This document shows positions 23,669 through 31,724 of a stretch of 46,768 nucleotides of DNA, one piece after another (the first letter of the stretch is position 1; every line of letters starts with the position of its first letter). Position numbers and translations under genes: made by a program. The stretch is from Cupriavidus sp. (GTDB taxonomy: Bacteria; Pseudomonadota; Gammaproteobacteria; Burkholderiales; Burkholderiaceae): contig JAPSLC010000043.1 in the NCBI GenBank assembly GCA_031181345.1, positions 1 through 46,768 on the forward strand, written 5' to 3'. The notes beneath the pieces are model-generated. The model did not search any database, was not told the DNA's origin, and saw only the letters and a program-made list of their open reading frames with translations.

Positions 23669-24040
23669 ATGAAGCCCGATCCCAGATCCTGCGCCGGCAT
23701 GTCGAGCCACCGGTCGCCGTTCGAGAGGACCGTGCTGACGCGCGGCAAGGCGACCCTGATCACCTATATGGGCGCCGGCGATTCGCACCCGACGCTGGTG
23801 CTGTGCCAGGTCGAGCGCCTGCGCGAAAGCGATCTCGAGCCGCTGGAGAAGCTGCAGTCGTTCTGCACCGCGCGCCACGTGCTGTTCGCCGTCGTGGCGC
23901 CCGACGAGGCGGCGCGCGGCATGGCCGAGACCTTGCAGCGCTGGGGCATCATGGTGTTCCTGAAGGTCCCGACCGACGAGGAGGTCGAGGCCTTCGTGCG
24001 GGTGCAGCGATTGATGCGCCATCCGGCGGTGTGGGTGTAG
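23669..24040 (+). CDS. Small hypothetical protein downstream of dctD
   Basis: A 123-residue soluble protein of unrecognised family. The sequence looks like a small alternating alpha/beta fold: KATLITYMGAGDSHPTLVLCQVERL, a helix (ESDLEPLEKLQSFCTARH), strand VLFAVVAPD, helix, strand IMVFLKVP and the helix DEEVEAFVRVQRLM. There is no membrane segment and no catalytic motif. AGGAAG lies 8 bases before ATG 23669; ATG 23609 lacks such a site. It follows dctD by 190 bases, so it is more likely separate than part of the operon. Codon use is like its neighbours, so it appears to be a real gene. Confidence 0.65.
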   Translation: MKPDPRSCAGMSSHRSPFERTVLTRGKATLITYMGAGDSHPTLVLCQVERLRESDLEPLEKLQSFCTARHVLFAVVAPDEAARGMAETLQRWGIMVFLKVPTDEEVEAFVRVQRLMRHPAVWV

Positions 24041-24086
24041 GCCGTTTCAACGGCCCACCGATTTGCTGTCGTTCCCGCGCACGCGT

Positions 24087-25166
24087 TCAGGCTGCCACTC
24101 TGCGGGCGCCCTCTTCCCCCGCATCCTGCCGCATCAGCCAGCCATACAGATCGCGCGTATCGTCCGGCGTCGCCACCAGCTCCACATAGCGCCCCGCGTG
24201 GCGCGCACAGGCCGCGGCGTGCAGCCAGCGCAGCGTCGAATAGTCTTCCAGCGCGAAGCCGACCGAATCGAACAGCGTCACGTCCTCGACCGCGGTGCGG
24301 CCCGCTACCTCGCCATTCAATATCTGCCACAGCTCGATCACGGGAAAGTCGGCCGGCATCTGCTGGATCTCGCCTTCCAGTCGCGACTGCGGCTCGTATT
24401 CGACCGCAACGCGGGCACGCCGCAGCAGTGCCGGGTCCAGCTCGGTCTTGCCGGGGCAATCGCCGCCCACCGCGTTGATATGCACGCCAGGCGCGATCTG
24501 CTGGTCGCGCAGGATGGTCGCGCGGGTCTTGTCGGCTGTCACCGTCGAGACGATGTGCGCGCCGGCCAGCGCCTCGTCGATCGACGCCATTGGCAGGATG
24601 CGCAGCTCGCCCGCAGCTGTCAGGCTGGCCAGGTTGCGCTGCAGCTTGGCGGTCGCCGCCGGATCCACGTCGTAGGCACGGATCTCGCGCACGCCGAGCA
24701 TCGCGTGGAAGGCCAGCACCTGGAATTCTGCCTGCGCGCCATTGCCGATCAGCGCCATCGCGGTGGTGCCGTGCGGAGCCATCGCCCTGGCGGCGACCGC
24801 CGAGGTCGCCGCGGTGCGCAAGGCCGTAGCCAGCGTCATGTCGGCCAGCAGCAGCGGAAAGCCGGTCGACACCTCGGCCAGCGCGCCGAACGCCATCACG
24901 GTCGGCATCGCGTGCGCGGCGTTGCGCGGATGGCCGTTGACGTATTTGAACGCGTACTGCTCGCCGTCGGTGACCGGCATCAGCTCGATCACGCCGACCG
25001 GCGAATGGCTGGCGAGCCGCGCGGACTTCTCGAAGCGGTGCCAGCGCAGGAAGTCCTGCCGCACGTGCTCGGCCAGTTGCCGCAGCGCGGTCTGCAGGCC
25101 GATGCCGCGCACCAGGGCCGCCACCGCCGCCGCGTCCAGGAAGCGGGTCATCGCGGTCTCCTTCAT
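24087..25166 (-). CDS. Ornithine cyclodeaminase (mu-crystallin family)
   Basis: A 359-residue NAD-dependent enzyme that converts L-ornithine to L-proline and ammonia. Visible are the substrate region FKYVNGHPRNAAHAMPTV, the Rossmann dinucleotide motif ALIGNGAQAEFQVLAF, the acidic end of the next strand (IRAYDVDP), and NAVGGDCPGKTELD containing the catalytic Asp. Length matches the family. Two ATGs (25166 and 25151) each have AAGGAG at good spacing; the outer one is given. It lies 42 bases after a guanidino-group hydrolase gene on the same strand, so the pair can plausibly take arginine to proline. An Lrp/AsnC regulator is divergent from the pair. Confidence 0.9.
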   Translation of the reverse strand: MKETAMTRFLDAAAVAALVRGIGLQTALRQLAEHVRQDFLRWHRFEKSARLASHSPVGVIELMPVTDGEQYAFKYVNGHPRNAAHAMPTVMAFGALAEVSTGFPLLLADMTLATALRTAATSAVAARAMAPHGTTAMALIGNGAQAEFQVLAFHAMLGVREIRAYDVDPAATAKLQRNLASLTAAGELRILPMASIDEALAGAHIVSTVTADKTRATILRDQQIAPGVHINAVGGDCPGKTELDPALLRRARVAVEYEPQSRLEGEIQQMPADFPVIELWQILNGEVAGRTAVEDVTLFDSVGFALEDYSTLRWLHAAACARHAGRYVELVATPDDTRDLYGWLMRQDAGEEGARRVAA

Positions 25167-25208
25167 CGTCGTCTCCTTGTGGTTCTGCCTTGAAGGCCTG
25201 TGGGACCG

Positions 25209-26117
25209 TCAGGCCGCCGCGACGGTGGCCCGGCCTCCGGTCGCTTCGTCGATCCCCTGGCGGGCGCTGCTGCTGCGATCGAGCCGCAGTGTCATGCAAT
25301 AGGCGCCGCCGCCCGACAGCATGAAGGGCGCAAGATCGACCTCCTGCACGCGATAGCCGCGCTTGCCCAGCGCATCGCGCAGACGCGGCGTGGCGCGCGC
25401 CATCACGATGCGGTCGTGCAGATTGACGGCGTTGACGCTGAAATGCCGCAGGTCGTCGGCGCTGGCCTCGATGCGCTGGCTGGCCGGCAGGCGCGCGTGC
25501 AGCTCGCGCAGCGACGCCTCGGTGAAGGCCGGCGGGTAGTACAGGATCTCGCCGCCGGCCAGCGGGCAGAAGCAGACGTCGAGGTGGTAGCTCTGCGCGG
25601 TGGCCAGCTCCAGCGCGACCACCTCGCGCCCGAAATACGCGCCCACCGCATCGGCCGCGCAGCGCGCGGAACGCGGGCCGAAGCCGGCCCAGAAGTGGCC
25701 GCGCACCGCGTCCCAGATGCAGTCCCCCGCGCCCTCCTGGTAGCAGCCGTCGGCCAGCGTCGCCACCTCGTCGAGCAGGCCGCGCTCGCGCAGGCTGGCA
25801 AACAGGCGCGCGAACGGCGCCTCCTCGCCCTGGCGCTGGGGGTAGCGAAAGCGCGCCAGCAGCGCGCGGCCGTCGAGCACCACCGCGGCATTGGCGGGGA
25901 ACACCATGTCGGGCAGGCCGGGTTCGCCCGCGGCGACCTCGACCGCGAACCCCGCCGCTTCAAGGGCTTCGCGCAATGCGGCGAAGGCCCGCAGCGCGCC
26001 GCGATGCATGCCGTGCGGATCGGCGGCCCAGCGCAGCGGGTCCATCCACGGATTGATGCTGTACGACACGTCGTAGTGGGTCGGCTCGACCAGCAGGATG
26101 GTGGGTTCGGTGATCAC
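25209..26117 (-). CDS. Amidinotransferase/dimethylargininase-fold hydrolase, probable arginine-degrading enzyme
   Basis: A 302-residue guanidine-group-modifying enzyme (pentein fold). Visible are the N-terminal HYDVSYSINPWMD, DMVFPANAAVV in place of the Asp-containing substrate loop of true dimethylargininases, the His of SYHLDVCF, and the active-site Cys in LSGGGAYCMTLRL. The INPWM and FxAN segments resemble cyanobacterial arginine dihydrolases (ArgZ/AgrE), which convert arginine to ornithine, CO2 and ammonia. With ornithine cyclodeaminase next door that reaction makes sense, but citrulline-forming or dimethylarginine-hydrolysing activity remains possible. The start is GTG at 26117 with AAGGAG upstream; no ATG fits. 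The gene is divergent from the Lrp-type regulator. Confidence 0.82.
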   Translation of the reverse strand: MITEPTILLVEPTHYDVSYSINPWMDPLRWAADPHGMHRGALRAFAALREALEAAGFAVEVAAGEPGLPDMVFPANAAVVLDGRALLARFRYPQRQGEEAPFARLFASLRERGLLDEVATLADGCYQEGAGDCIWDAVRGHFWAGFGPRSARCAADAVGAYFGREVVALELATAQSYHLDVCFCPLAGGEILYYPPAFTEASLRELHARLPASQRIEASADDLRHFSVNAVNLHDRIVMARATPRLRDALGKRGYRVQEVDLAPFMLSGGGAYCMTLRLDRSSSARQGIDEATGGRATVAAA

Positions 26118-26280
26118 GCCGCGCTCCTTCCGATTCGGGTTGTTATCGGAATGGATTGTGGTGCACACCCGCGCCAGCGGATAGCGCACACCCTGCGCAA
26201 AAAGCGCGGTCGCTATGACAGAATGCCGGCATAGGTTGGCGTTTTGCCAAGCCATCCGCCCGGGGGACCTGCAAGCCGCC

Positions 26281-26703
26281 ATGGACGACATCGACCGCCA
26301 ACTGCTGGCATTGCTGCGCGACAATGCGCGCACGCCGACCACCGCGCTGGCCAAGGCGCTGCGCCTGTCGCGCGCGACCGTGCAGAACCGGATCGACAAG
26401 CTGCACGAGGCCGGCGTGATCGTCGGCTATACGGTGCGGCTCAAGCCCGAGGCCGAGCCGCACCGCATCCGCGCGCTGGCGATGATCTCGGTGGAGGGCA
26501 ACCGCATCGGCAAGGTGCTGCAGGCCCTGCGCGGCGAGCCCAACGTGCAGACGCTGCATACCACCAACGGACGCTGGGACATCATCGCGGAGCTGCGCGC
26601 GGACACGCTCGAGGCGTTCGACCGGACGCTGGACCGGATCCGGCTGATCGAAGGGATTGGGGCGACGGAGACCAGCATCCTGTTGTCGACTTACAAGCTC
26701 TGA
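26281..26703 (+). CDS. Lrp/AsnC family transcriptional regulator
   Basis: A 140-residue feast/famine regulator. The N-terminal helix-turn-helix (DDIDRQLLALLRDNARTPTTALAKALRLSRATVQNRIDKL) is followed by the beta-strand hinge VIVGYTVRL and the ligand-binding RAM domain (ALAMISVEGNRIGKVLQALRGEPNVQTLHTTNGRWDIIAEL). Such proteins form octamers and sense amino acids. It is transcribed away from the arginine-hydrolase/ornithine-cyclodeaminase pair with 163 bases between, so it very likely controls that pair, with arginine, ornithine or proline as candidate effector. ATG 26281 begins the conserved domain; an upstream in-frame ATG at 26215 would add 22 unconserved residues. Confidence 0.92.
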   Translation: MDDIDRQLLALLRDNARTPTTALAKALRLSRATVQNRIDKLHEAGVIVGYTVRLKPEAEPHRIRALAMISVEGNRIGKVLQALRGEPNVQTLHTTNGRWDIIAELRADTLEAFDRTLDRIRLIEGIGATETSILLSTYKL

Positions 26704-26738
26704 GGCCTTGGAAAGGCGTCGGGATGCCGATGGCTGCT

Positions 26739-26855
26739 TGCCCTCTCCCCCAACCCCTCTCCGCAAGCGGGAGAGGGGAGCCGAACCACAGGCGAGCGCA
26801 AATGCTGGACGGTGTTCTCCCTCTCCCGCTGGCGGGAGAGGGCTGGGGAGAGGGC
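26739..26855. repeat. Palindromic intergenic repeat, family 2
   Basis: Two hairpin units: CCCTCTCCCCCAACCCCTCTCC GCAA with GCGGGAGAGGGGAG, then about 40 bases on TTCTCCCTCTCCCGC with GCGGGAGAGGGCTGGGGAGAGGG. It lies between the Lrp-type gene and the first pqiA gene and belongs to the same family as 20021-20150, 35765-35890 and 38073-38210. Confidence 0.8.
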
Positions 26856-26978
26856 AACCGCGCTCGCTATCTCACCGCCGCCCCCTATTCAGAGACGTGA
26901 TTCGTAAGTCCCATCCGCAAATTCCGATATATTGATGTGTTTCCCGCCGCCAAGGCGGGTAGTTGGAGATCTGTTCGA

Positions 26979-27668
26979 ATGACGTCCGGCAATCCGGTTG
27001 AGAAGTCGATGGAGCGGGTCCCGCCGGGCCCTGCCGTCGCGGACCGCGCCGAGCTGGACCGGCTGGTCGCCTGCGAGTATTGCGACGCGGTCTACCGCCG
27101 CCTCGTGCTCGGCCCCGGCGAGCGGGCCCAGTGCCTGCGCTGCGGCGGCGAGCTGTACCACGAGAGCCGGCGCGCCTATCGGCGGCTGCTGCCGCTGGTG
27201 CTGACGGCCCTGATCCTGTTCATCGTGTCCAACGCCTATCCCATCGTCGAGATGGACCTGCAGGGCGTGCGCACGCGCACCACGCTCTGGGGCGCGGTGC
27301 AGGCGCTGCAAGCCGACAACATGACGCTGGTGGCGCTGCTGGTGTTCGCCACCACCATCGTGTTCCCGCTGGCCGAGATGCTGATGATGGCCTATCTGCT
27401 GGTGCCGCTCGCGCGCGGCAGCGTCCCGCCGGGGTTCGAGCGCATCATGCGCGGCATCCGCCAGACCCGCCCGTGGGGCATGCTCGAGGTCTTCATGATG
27501 GGCGTGCTGGTCACGCTGGTGAAGCTCTCGACGATGGCCCAGGTGCTGCCCGGCATCGCGCTGTGGTCGTTCGGCGCGCTGGTGATCGTGCTGGCGACGA
27601 TGCTGACCTACGATCCGCGCGACCTGTGGCGCCATGCCGAGCGCCGCCAGGAGGCGGGGCTGCGATGA
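26979..27668 (+). CDS. pqiA: Paraquat-inducible protein A, first half
   Basis: A 229-residue inner-membrane protein equal to one half of a classical PqiA. It starts with a zinc-ribbon/rubredoxin-like domain (CEYCDAVYRRL, then CLRCGGELY, so CxxC twice) and continues with four membrane helices containing SNAYPIVEMDLQG and TTIVFPLAEMLMMAYLL. PqiA anchors the PqiB tunnel in the inner membrane and is thought to help move lipids between membranes. Its TGA overlaps the ATG of the second half (ATGA). GGAG lies about 9 bases before the chosen ATG; a longer reading to 26937 has no such site. Splitting PqiA in two genes is usual in this group of bacteria. Confidence 0.88.
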   Translation: MTSGNPVEKSMERVPPGPAVADRAELDRLVACEYCDAVYRRLVLGPGERAQCLRCGGELYHESRRAYRRLLPLVLTALILFIVSNAYPIVEMDLQGVRTRTTLWGAVQALQADNMTLVALLVFATTIVFPLAEMLMMAYLLVPLARGSVPPGFERIMRGIRQTRPWGMLEVFMMGVLVTLVKLSTMAQVLPGIALWSFGALVIVLATMLTYDPRDLWRHAERRQEAGLR

Positions 27669-28474
27669 ACCGCAACGAGCCCAGACCCTCGGCGCGCCAG
27701 CGCGCGCTGCGCCGCTCGCGCGAGGTGGTCGCCGGCGTGGTGCAGGAGCTCGCGGACGACGACGAACGCACGCCGCTTCCCGAGGTGCCCACCGCCACGT
27801 CGATGGGCTTGCTGTCCTGCCACGCCTGCGACGCGCTCAGCCCGCTCGACCAGGAAGGGCAGCCGTGCCGCCGCTGCGGCGCCACGCTGCACCATCGCAA
27901 GCCGGCCAGCCTGACGCGCACCTGGGCCTTCCTGCTGGCGGCCTACATCCTGTACATACCGGCCAACGTGCTGCCGATCATGATCACCCGCTCGATCCTC
28001 GGCACGCAGGAGGACACGATCCTGTCGGGGATCATCTATCTGTGGGTGTCGGGCTCGCGCATGCTCGCCATCGTGGTGCTGATCGCCAGCATCGTGGTGC
28101 CGCTGCTCAAGATGATGATCCTGACCTTCCTGCTGCTGTCGGTGCACCTGCGCTCGACCTGGCGGCTGCGGCAGCAGACCAGGCTGTACGGCCTGGTCGA
28201 GCTGATCGGCCGCTGGTCGATGCTCGATATCTTCGTGGTAGCGCTGCTGGCCTCGCTGGTGCGCGCCGGCGCGCTGGCGCAGGTCGATCCGGGCACGGGC
28301 GCGGCCGCGTTCGGCATGGTGGTGGTGCTGACCATGCTGGCCTCGCTGTCGTTCGACCCGCGCCTGCTGTGGGATGCGCACGACCACGCGGCCCTGGAGG
28401 GCACGAACCGCAAGGACGCTCACCCCAAGGCGCCAGCCGGCGCCGCCCCCGCTTCGGCACAGGCCAACGACTGA
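27665..28474 (+). CDS. pqiA: Paraquat-inducible protein A, second half
   Basis: A 269-residue partner of the preceding protein and similar to it. It has a charged N-terminal extension of about 50 residues, a zinc ribbon (CHACDALSPL and CRRCGATLHHRK) and four membrane helices with PANVLPIMITRSI and ASIVVPLLKMMILTFLL. The C-terminal tail after about residue 240 is Ala/Pro-rich and poorly conserved. The two halves together should form the inner-membrane base of the Pqi lipid-transport complex. The overlap with the first half and 66 bases to pqiB mark one operon. Confidence 0.88.
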   Translation: MNRNEPRPSARQRALRRSREVVAGVVQELADDDERTPLPEVPTATSMGLLSCHACDALSPLDQEGQPCRRCGATLHHRKPASLTRTWAFLLAAYILYIPANVLPIMITRSILGTQEDTILSGIIYLWVSGSRMLAIVVLIASIVVPLLKMMILTFLLLSVHLRSTWRLRQQTRLYGLVELIGRWSMLDIFVVALLASLVRAGALAQVDPGTGAAAFGMVVVLTMLASLSFDPRLLWDAHDHAALEGTNRKDAHPKAPAGAAPASAQAND

Positions 28475-28540
28475 GCCGCCGAGACGGATACCGATACCGA
28501 ATATCAATACCGAACGCCGACGTACGCTGGACCTTCATCG

Positions 28541-30199
28541 ATGCCCGATCCGGACAACCTCTCCTCTCCTCCTCCGCGCCCGCAGCCGCCGCAGCCCCCG
28601 CAGCCCCGTGAGCCGGCGCGCCGGCGCCGCGCGCGCTGGCTGCCGTCGGTGGTCTGGCTGATTCCCATCGTCGCCGCCGTGGTCGGGCTGTCGCTGCTGT
28701 TCCATACGCTGTCGCAGCGCGGCCCCGAGATCCAGGTGACCTTCCGCACCGCCGAGGGGCTGGCCCCCGGCAAGACGCCGGTCCGCTACAAGGACGTCGA
28801 TATCGGCCTGGTCAAGCAGGTGCGGCTGGCGCCGGACCGCTCGCATGTGGTCGCGACCATCGACCTGAGCAAGGACGCCGAGAACTTCGCGGTCAAGGAC
28901 ACGCGCTTCTGGGTGGTGCGCCCGCGGCTGGCCGTCAGCGGCGTGTCGGGGCTCGAGACGCTGCTGTCGGGCTCCTATGTCGGCGTCGATGCCGGCAAGT
29001 CGGAGGAAACCCAGCGCGAATTCGTCGGCCTGGAGACGCCGCCGGTGGTCACCACCGATTCGTCGGGCAAGCAGTTCGTGCTGCGCGCCGCCGACCTGGG
29101 CTCGCTCGATATCGGCTCGCCGGTCTACTACCGGCGCGTGCAGGTCGGCCAGGTGGTGGCCTATCAGCTCGAACCGGCCGGGCGCGACATCACGCTGCGC
29201 GTCTTCATCAACAAGCCCTACGACGAGCTGGTCACCGCGGACACGCGCTTCTGGCACGCCAGCGGCGTCGACCTGAAGCTGGATGCGGGCGGCTTCAAGC
29301 TCAATACGCAGTCGCTGGTGACGATGCTGCTGGGCGGGGTCGCCTTCCAGGCGCCGCCCAACTCGCACCTGACCGAGGCGGCCAGGGAGAACACGCAATT
29401 CCTGCTGGCCGGCGACCAGGCCGACGCGATGAAGGAGCCGGACGAGCTCGCGCCGACGCTGGCGGTGCTGAACTTCGAGCAATCGGTGCGGGGCCTCGCG
29501 CCCGGCGCGCCGGTGGACTTCCGCGGCGTGGTGGTCGGCCAGGTCCGCTCGATCGGCATCGATTACGTGCGCGAGACCAAGTCGTTCCGGCTGCCGGTGG
29601 TGGTCGAGCTCTATCCGTCGCGGATGGGCTTCCGCGAGCGCGACCTGGCCGACCGCGAACGCGCCCGCCAGCTGATGCTGGGCCTGATCCAGCGCGGCCT
29701 GCGCGCGCAGCTGCGCACCGGCAACCTGCTGACCGGCCAGCTGTACGTGGCGCTCGACTTCTTCCCCAACGCCAAGCCGGTCAAGGCGCCGGCCGATACG
29801 GCGCTGGCCGAGCTGCCGACCATGCCGGGCGCGCTCGACGAACTGCAGGCCAAGCTGGGCAGCATCGTCGGCAAGATCGAGAAGGTGCCGTTCGACCAGA
29901 TCGGCCAGGACCTGCGCAAGACCGTGGCGCAGCTGAACACCACGCTGGCCAGCGCGGACAAGCTGGTCGCGCAGCTGCAGGGCGACGTCGCGCCGGAAGT
30001 GCTGGCCGCCCTGCAGGACGCGCGCCGCACGATCCAGTCGGCCAACGGCACGCTGTCGTCCGACGCGCCGCTGCAGCAGGACACGCGCCGCATGCTGCAG
30101 GAGCTGACGCGCACCGCGGTCTCGCTGCGTACGCTGACCGACTATCTCGAACGCCATCCCGAAGCGCTGCTGCGCGGCAAGACGGAGACACAACGATGA
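28541..30199 (+). CDS. pqiB: PqiB, MCE-domain lipid-transport protein
   Basis: A 552-residue MlaD/MCE family protein. A Pro-rich cytoplasmic tail is followed by one membrane helix (about 34-57, WLPSVVWLIPIVAAVVGLSLLF), then three consecutive MCE domains. These begin at about residues 65 (ITVTFRTAEGLAPGKTPVRYKDVDIG pattern), 180 (YYRRVQVGQVVAY) and 310 (APVDFRGVVVGQVRSI). The protein ends in a long coiled-coil needle (about 420-550). Hexamers form a tunnel across the periplasm for phospholipids. Its stop overlaps pqiC by 4 bases. The start ATG 28541 is the first in frame and fits family length. Confidence 0.92.
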   Translation: MPDPDNLSSPPPRPQPPQPPQPREPARRRRARWLPSVVWLIPIVAAVVGLSLLFHTLSQRGPEIQVTFRTAEGLAPGKTPVRYKDVDIGLVKQVRLAPDRSHVVATIDLSKDAENFAVKDTRFWVVRPRLAVSGVSGLETLLSGSYVGVDAGKSEETQREFVGLETPPVVTTDSSGKQFVLRAADLGSLDIGSPVYYRRVQVGQVVAYQLEPAGRDITLRVFINKPYDELVTADTRFWHASGVDLKLDAGGFKLNTQSLVTMLLGGVAFQAPPNSHLTEAARENTQFLLAGDQADAMKEPDELAPTLAVLNFEQSVRGLAPGAPVDFRGVVVGQVRSIGIDYVRETKSFRLPVVVELYPSRMGFRERDLADRERARQLMLGLIQRGLRAQLRTGNLLTGQLYVALDFFPNAKPVKAPADTALAELPTMPGALDELQAKLGSIVGKIEKVPFDQIGQDLRKTVAQLNTTLASADKLVAQLQGDVAPEVLAALQDARRTIQSANGTLSSDAPLQQDTRRMLQELTRTAVSLRTLTDYLERHPEALLRGKTETQR

Positions 30200-30912
30200 A
30201 GGGCCCGCTTATCCTGTCCCGCCGGCTGCGCGCCGCGCTGTTCGCCACCGCCTGCGCCGGCACCCTGCTGCTGGGCGGCTGCGCGTCGTCGTCGGAGCCG
30301 CGCTACTACACGCTGGCCCATTCCGGGGACAGCGGCGCGGCCGGCGCCGCGTTGGCTGCCACCACGGTGGCGAGCGGCACCACCTCGCCGACGAACACAA
30401 GCACGGGCACGATCGCCGCCAGCCAGCCGCTGTGGATCGAGGTCGCTCCCGCGCGCGTGCCGGAGCGGCTCAATCGTCAGCAGATCGTCATCGGCGGCCC
30501 GGACGGCCGCGTGACGCCGCTCGACATGGCGCGCTGGTCGGCGCCGCTGCCCGACGAGTGGCGCGATGCGCTGTCGCAGCGGCTGCAGATCGTGCTGGGC
30601 GCGGTCGATGTCTATCAGCAGGGATTGAGCGGCGTGCAGCCGCTGTACCGGATCACCACCGAGGTGGTGCGGCTCGATGCGCAGCCGGGCGCGCGGGTCG
30701 GCGCGACGGTCAACTGGACCGTGCGGCGGCTGCCCGATGGCCGCACGCTCGCCGGGCGTACGCAGGCCGAACTGCCCGCAACGGGCGGCGGCAATGACGT
30801 CGGCGGCGTGGTCGCGGCGGTGCGGCAGGTGGTGGCCGATACCGCCGCGCAGATCGCGGCCGGCGTGGCCTCGCTGCGGGCAGAGCCGGCGACAGCCAGC
30901 CGCCAACCTTAG
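30196..30912 (+). CDS. pqiC: PqiC, outer-membrane lipoprotein of the Pqi complex
   Basis: A 238-residue lipoprotein of the ABC-type transport auxiliary (DUF330) group. The signal peptide ends at lipobox LGGC with Cys29, directly followed by ASSSEPRYYTL, the family's standard opening. Then comes LWIEVAPARVPERLNRQQIV and a beta-rich domain. A Ser/Thr/Ala-rich linker of about 35 residues separates the two. PqiC sits in the outer membrane and receives the PqiB needle. It is the last gene of pqiA-pqiA-pqiB-pqiC and converges with the deoxyribosyltransferase gene 53 bases on. Confidence 0.9.
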   Translation: MKGPLILSRRLRAALFATACAGTLLLGGCASSSEPRYYTLAHSGDSGAAGAALAATTVASGTTSPTNTSTGTIAASQPLWIEVAPARVPERLNRQQIVIGGPDGRVTPLDMARWSAPLPDEWRDALSQRLQIVLGAVDVYQQGLSGVQPLYRITTEVVRLDAQPGARVGATVNWTVRRLPDGRTLAGRTQAELPATGGGNDVGGVVAAVRQVVADTAAQIAAGVASLRAEPATASRQP

Positions 30913-30965
30913 CGCTTCGGCATCCGCTGGCGACCGCGGGTGCCCGCAGGCACCGCCCGGTCCTC

Positions 30966-31478
30966 TTACGGGCTGGCGCCGGCCCGCGCCGCCGCCATCG
31001 CCGCCAGGCACTGAGCCGGCCCGCCGTGCACCAGTTGTACCGAACAGGCCAGCATCAGGTTCTTGCCCAGGCCGAAGTCTTCGACATGGAAACCGCGCGC
31101 ATCCAGCGGCCGGCCCTGCGCATCGTGGCCTGCCGCGGCGCGATCGACGATGGTGCCGCGATCTCCCGTATAGGCCCACACCGGCTTGCCCAGCGCGACC
31201 GCAAAGCCGACCTCGAAGGCCGTGCCGGAATCCGGCTCGGCCGGCCCGCGAAAGTCGTCCAGATTGGCCATCACCAGATCGGCGCGGCGGATCAGCGCGA
31301 CATTGGCCTGATAGATCCAGCGCGCCGCGGCCGCGCCGGCGAGGCCCGCCGGCAGCTGATGGTCCAGCGGGAACAGGCCGGTAAAACCGTGCTGCGCACA
31401 GAGCTCCTTCAGCGCCTGGCCATGGGCCATCGCATCGGGACGGAACACATCGGGGCCGGCGAGGTAGACGGTGGGCAT
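30966..31478 (-). CDS. Nucleoside 2-deoxyribosyltransferase family protein
   Basis: A 170-residue cytoplasmic protein. It opens with VYLAGPDVFRPDA, has RWIYQANVALIRRADLVMANLDDFRGPAEPDSGTAFEVGFA with the catalytic Glu in the FEVG segment, and KPVWAYTGD. These match the nucleoside 2-deoxyribosyltransferase family, which swaps bases between deoxyribonucleosides or hydrolyses deoxynucleotides. The length is normal. No strong ribosome site precedes ATG 31478, but the conserved first strand begins there. It is a single gene, divergent from a 2-hydroxyacid dehydrogenase gene with a palindromic repeat between them. Confidence 0.88.
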   Translation of the reverse strand: MPTVYLAGPDVFRPDAMAHGQALKELCAQHGFTGLFPLDHQLPAGLAGAAAARWIYQANVALIRRADLVMANLDDFRGPAEPDSGTAFEVGFAVALGKPVWAYTGDRGTIVDRAAAGHDAQGRPLDARGFHVEDFGLGKNLMLACSVQLVHGGPAQCLAAMAAARAGASP

Positions 31479-31528
31479 TGATGTTCGGGGCTGGATGGCG
31501 CTGGGGTGATCCAAATTGCTGACAAACG

Positions 31529-31599
31529 CGTCGTCCCCGCGAAGGCCGGGGACCCAGTGACTCCTGAAGACGCTGGGTTCCCGCGTTCGCGGGAACGAC
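31529..31599. repeat. Palindromic intergenic repeat, family 1 (paired units)
   Basis: CGTCGTCCCCGCG AAG GCCGGGGACCCAG, a 14-base spacer, then GCTGGGTTCCCGCG TT CGCGGGAACGAC: two facing hairpins whose CCAG/CTGG inner borders match the other family 1 copies. It lies between two divergent genes, within the promoter region. Confidence 0.8.
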
Positions 31600-31724
31600 A
31601 TGATAGCCAGCTGCCGGCCCTGCAGGAGGGCTGCCGCGAGGCCGCCAGCACGGACAGGAGGCCGTCCGGCAGGATACACTCTGCTGTCTTTTTCCCGCCT
31701 TGCCCTCAACAAGAAGCTGACATC

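Noticed and set aside
30937..30956. GGTGCC-CGCA-GGCACC hairpin between the convergent pqiC and deoxyribosyltransferase genes
   Set aside because: A six-base-pair stem without a T run is too weak to call a terminator.
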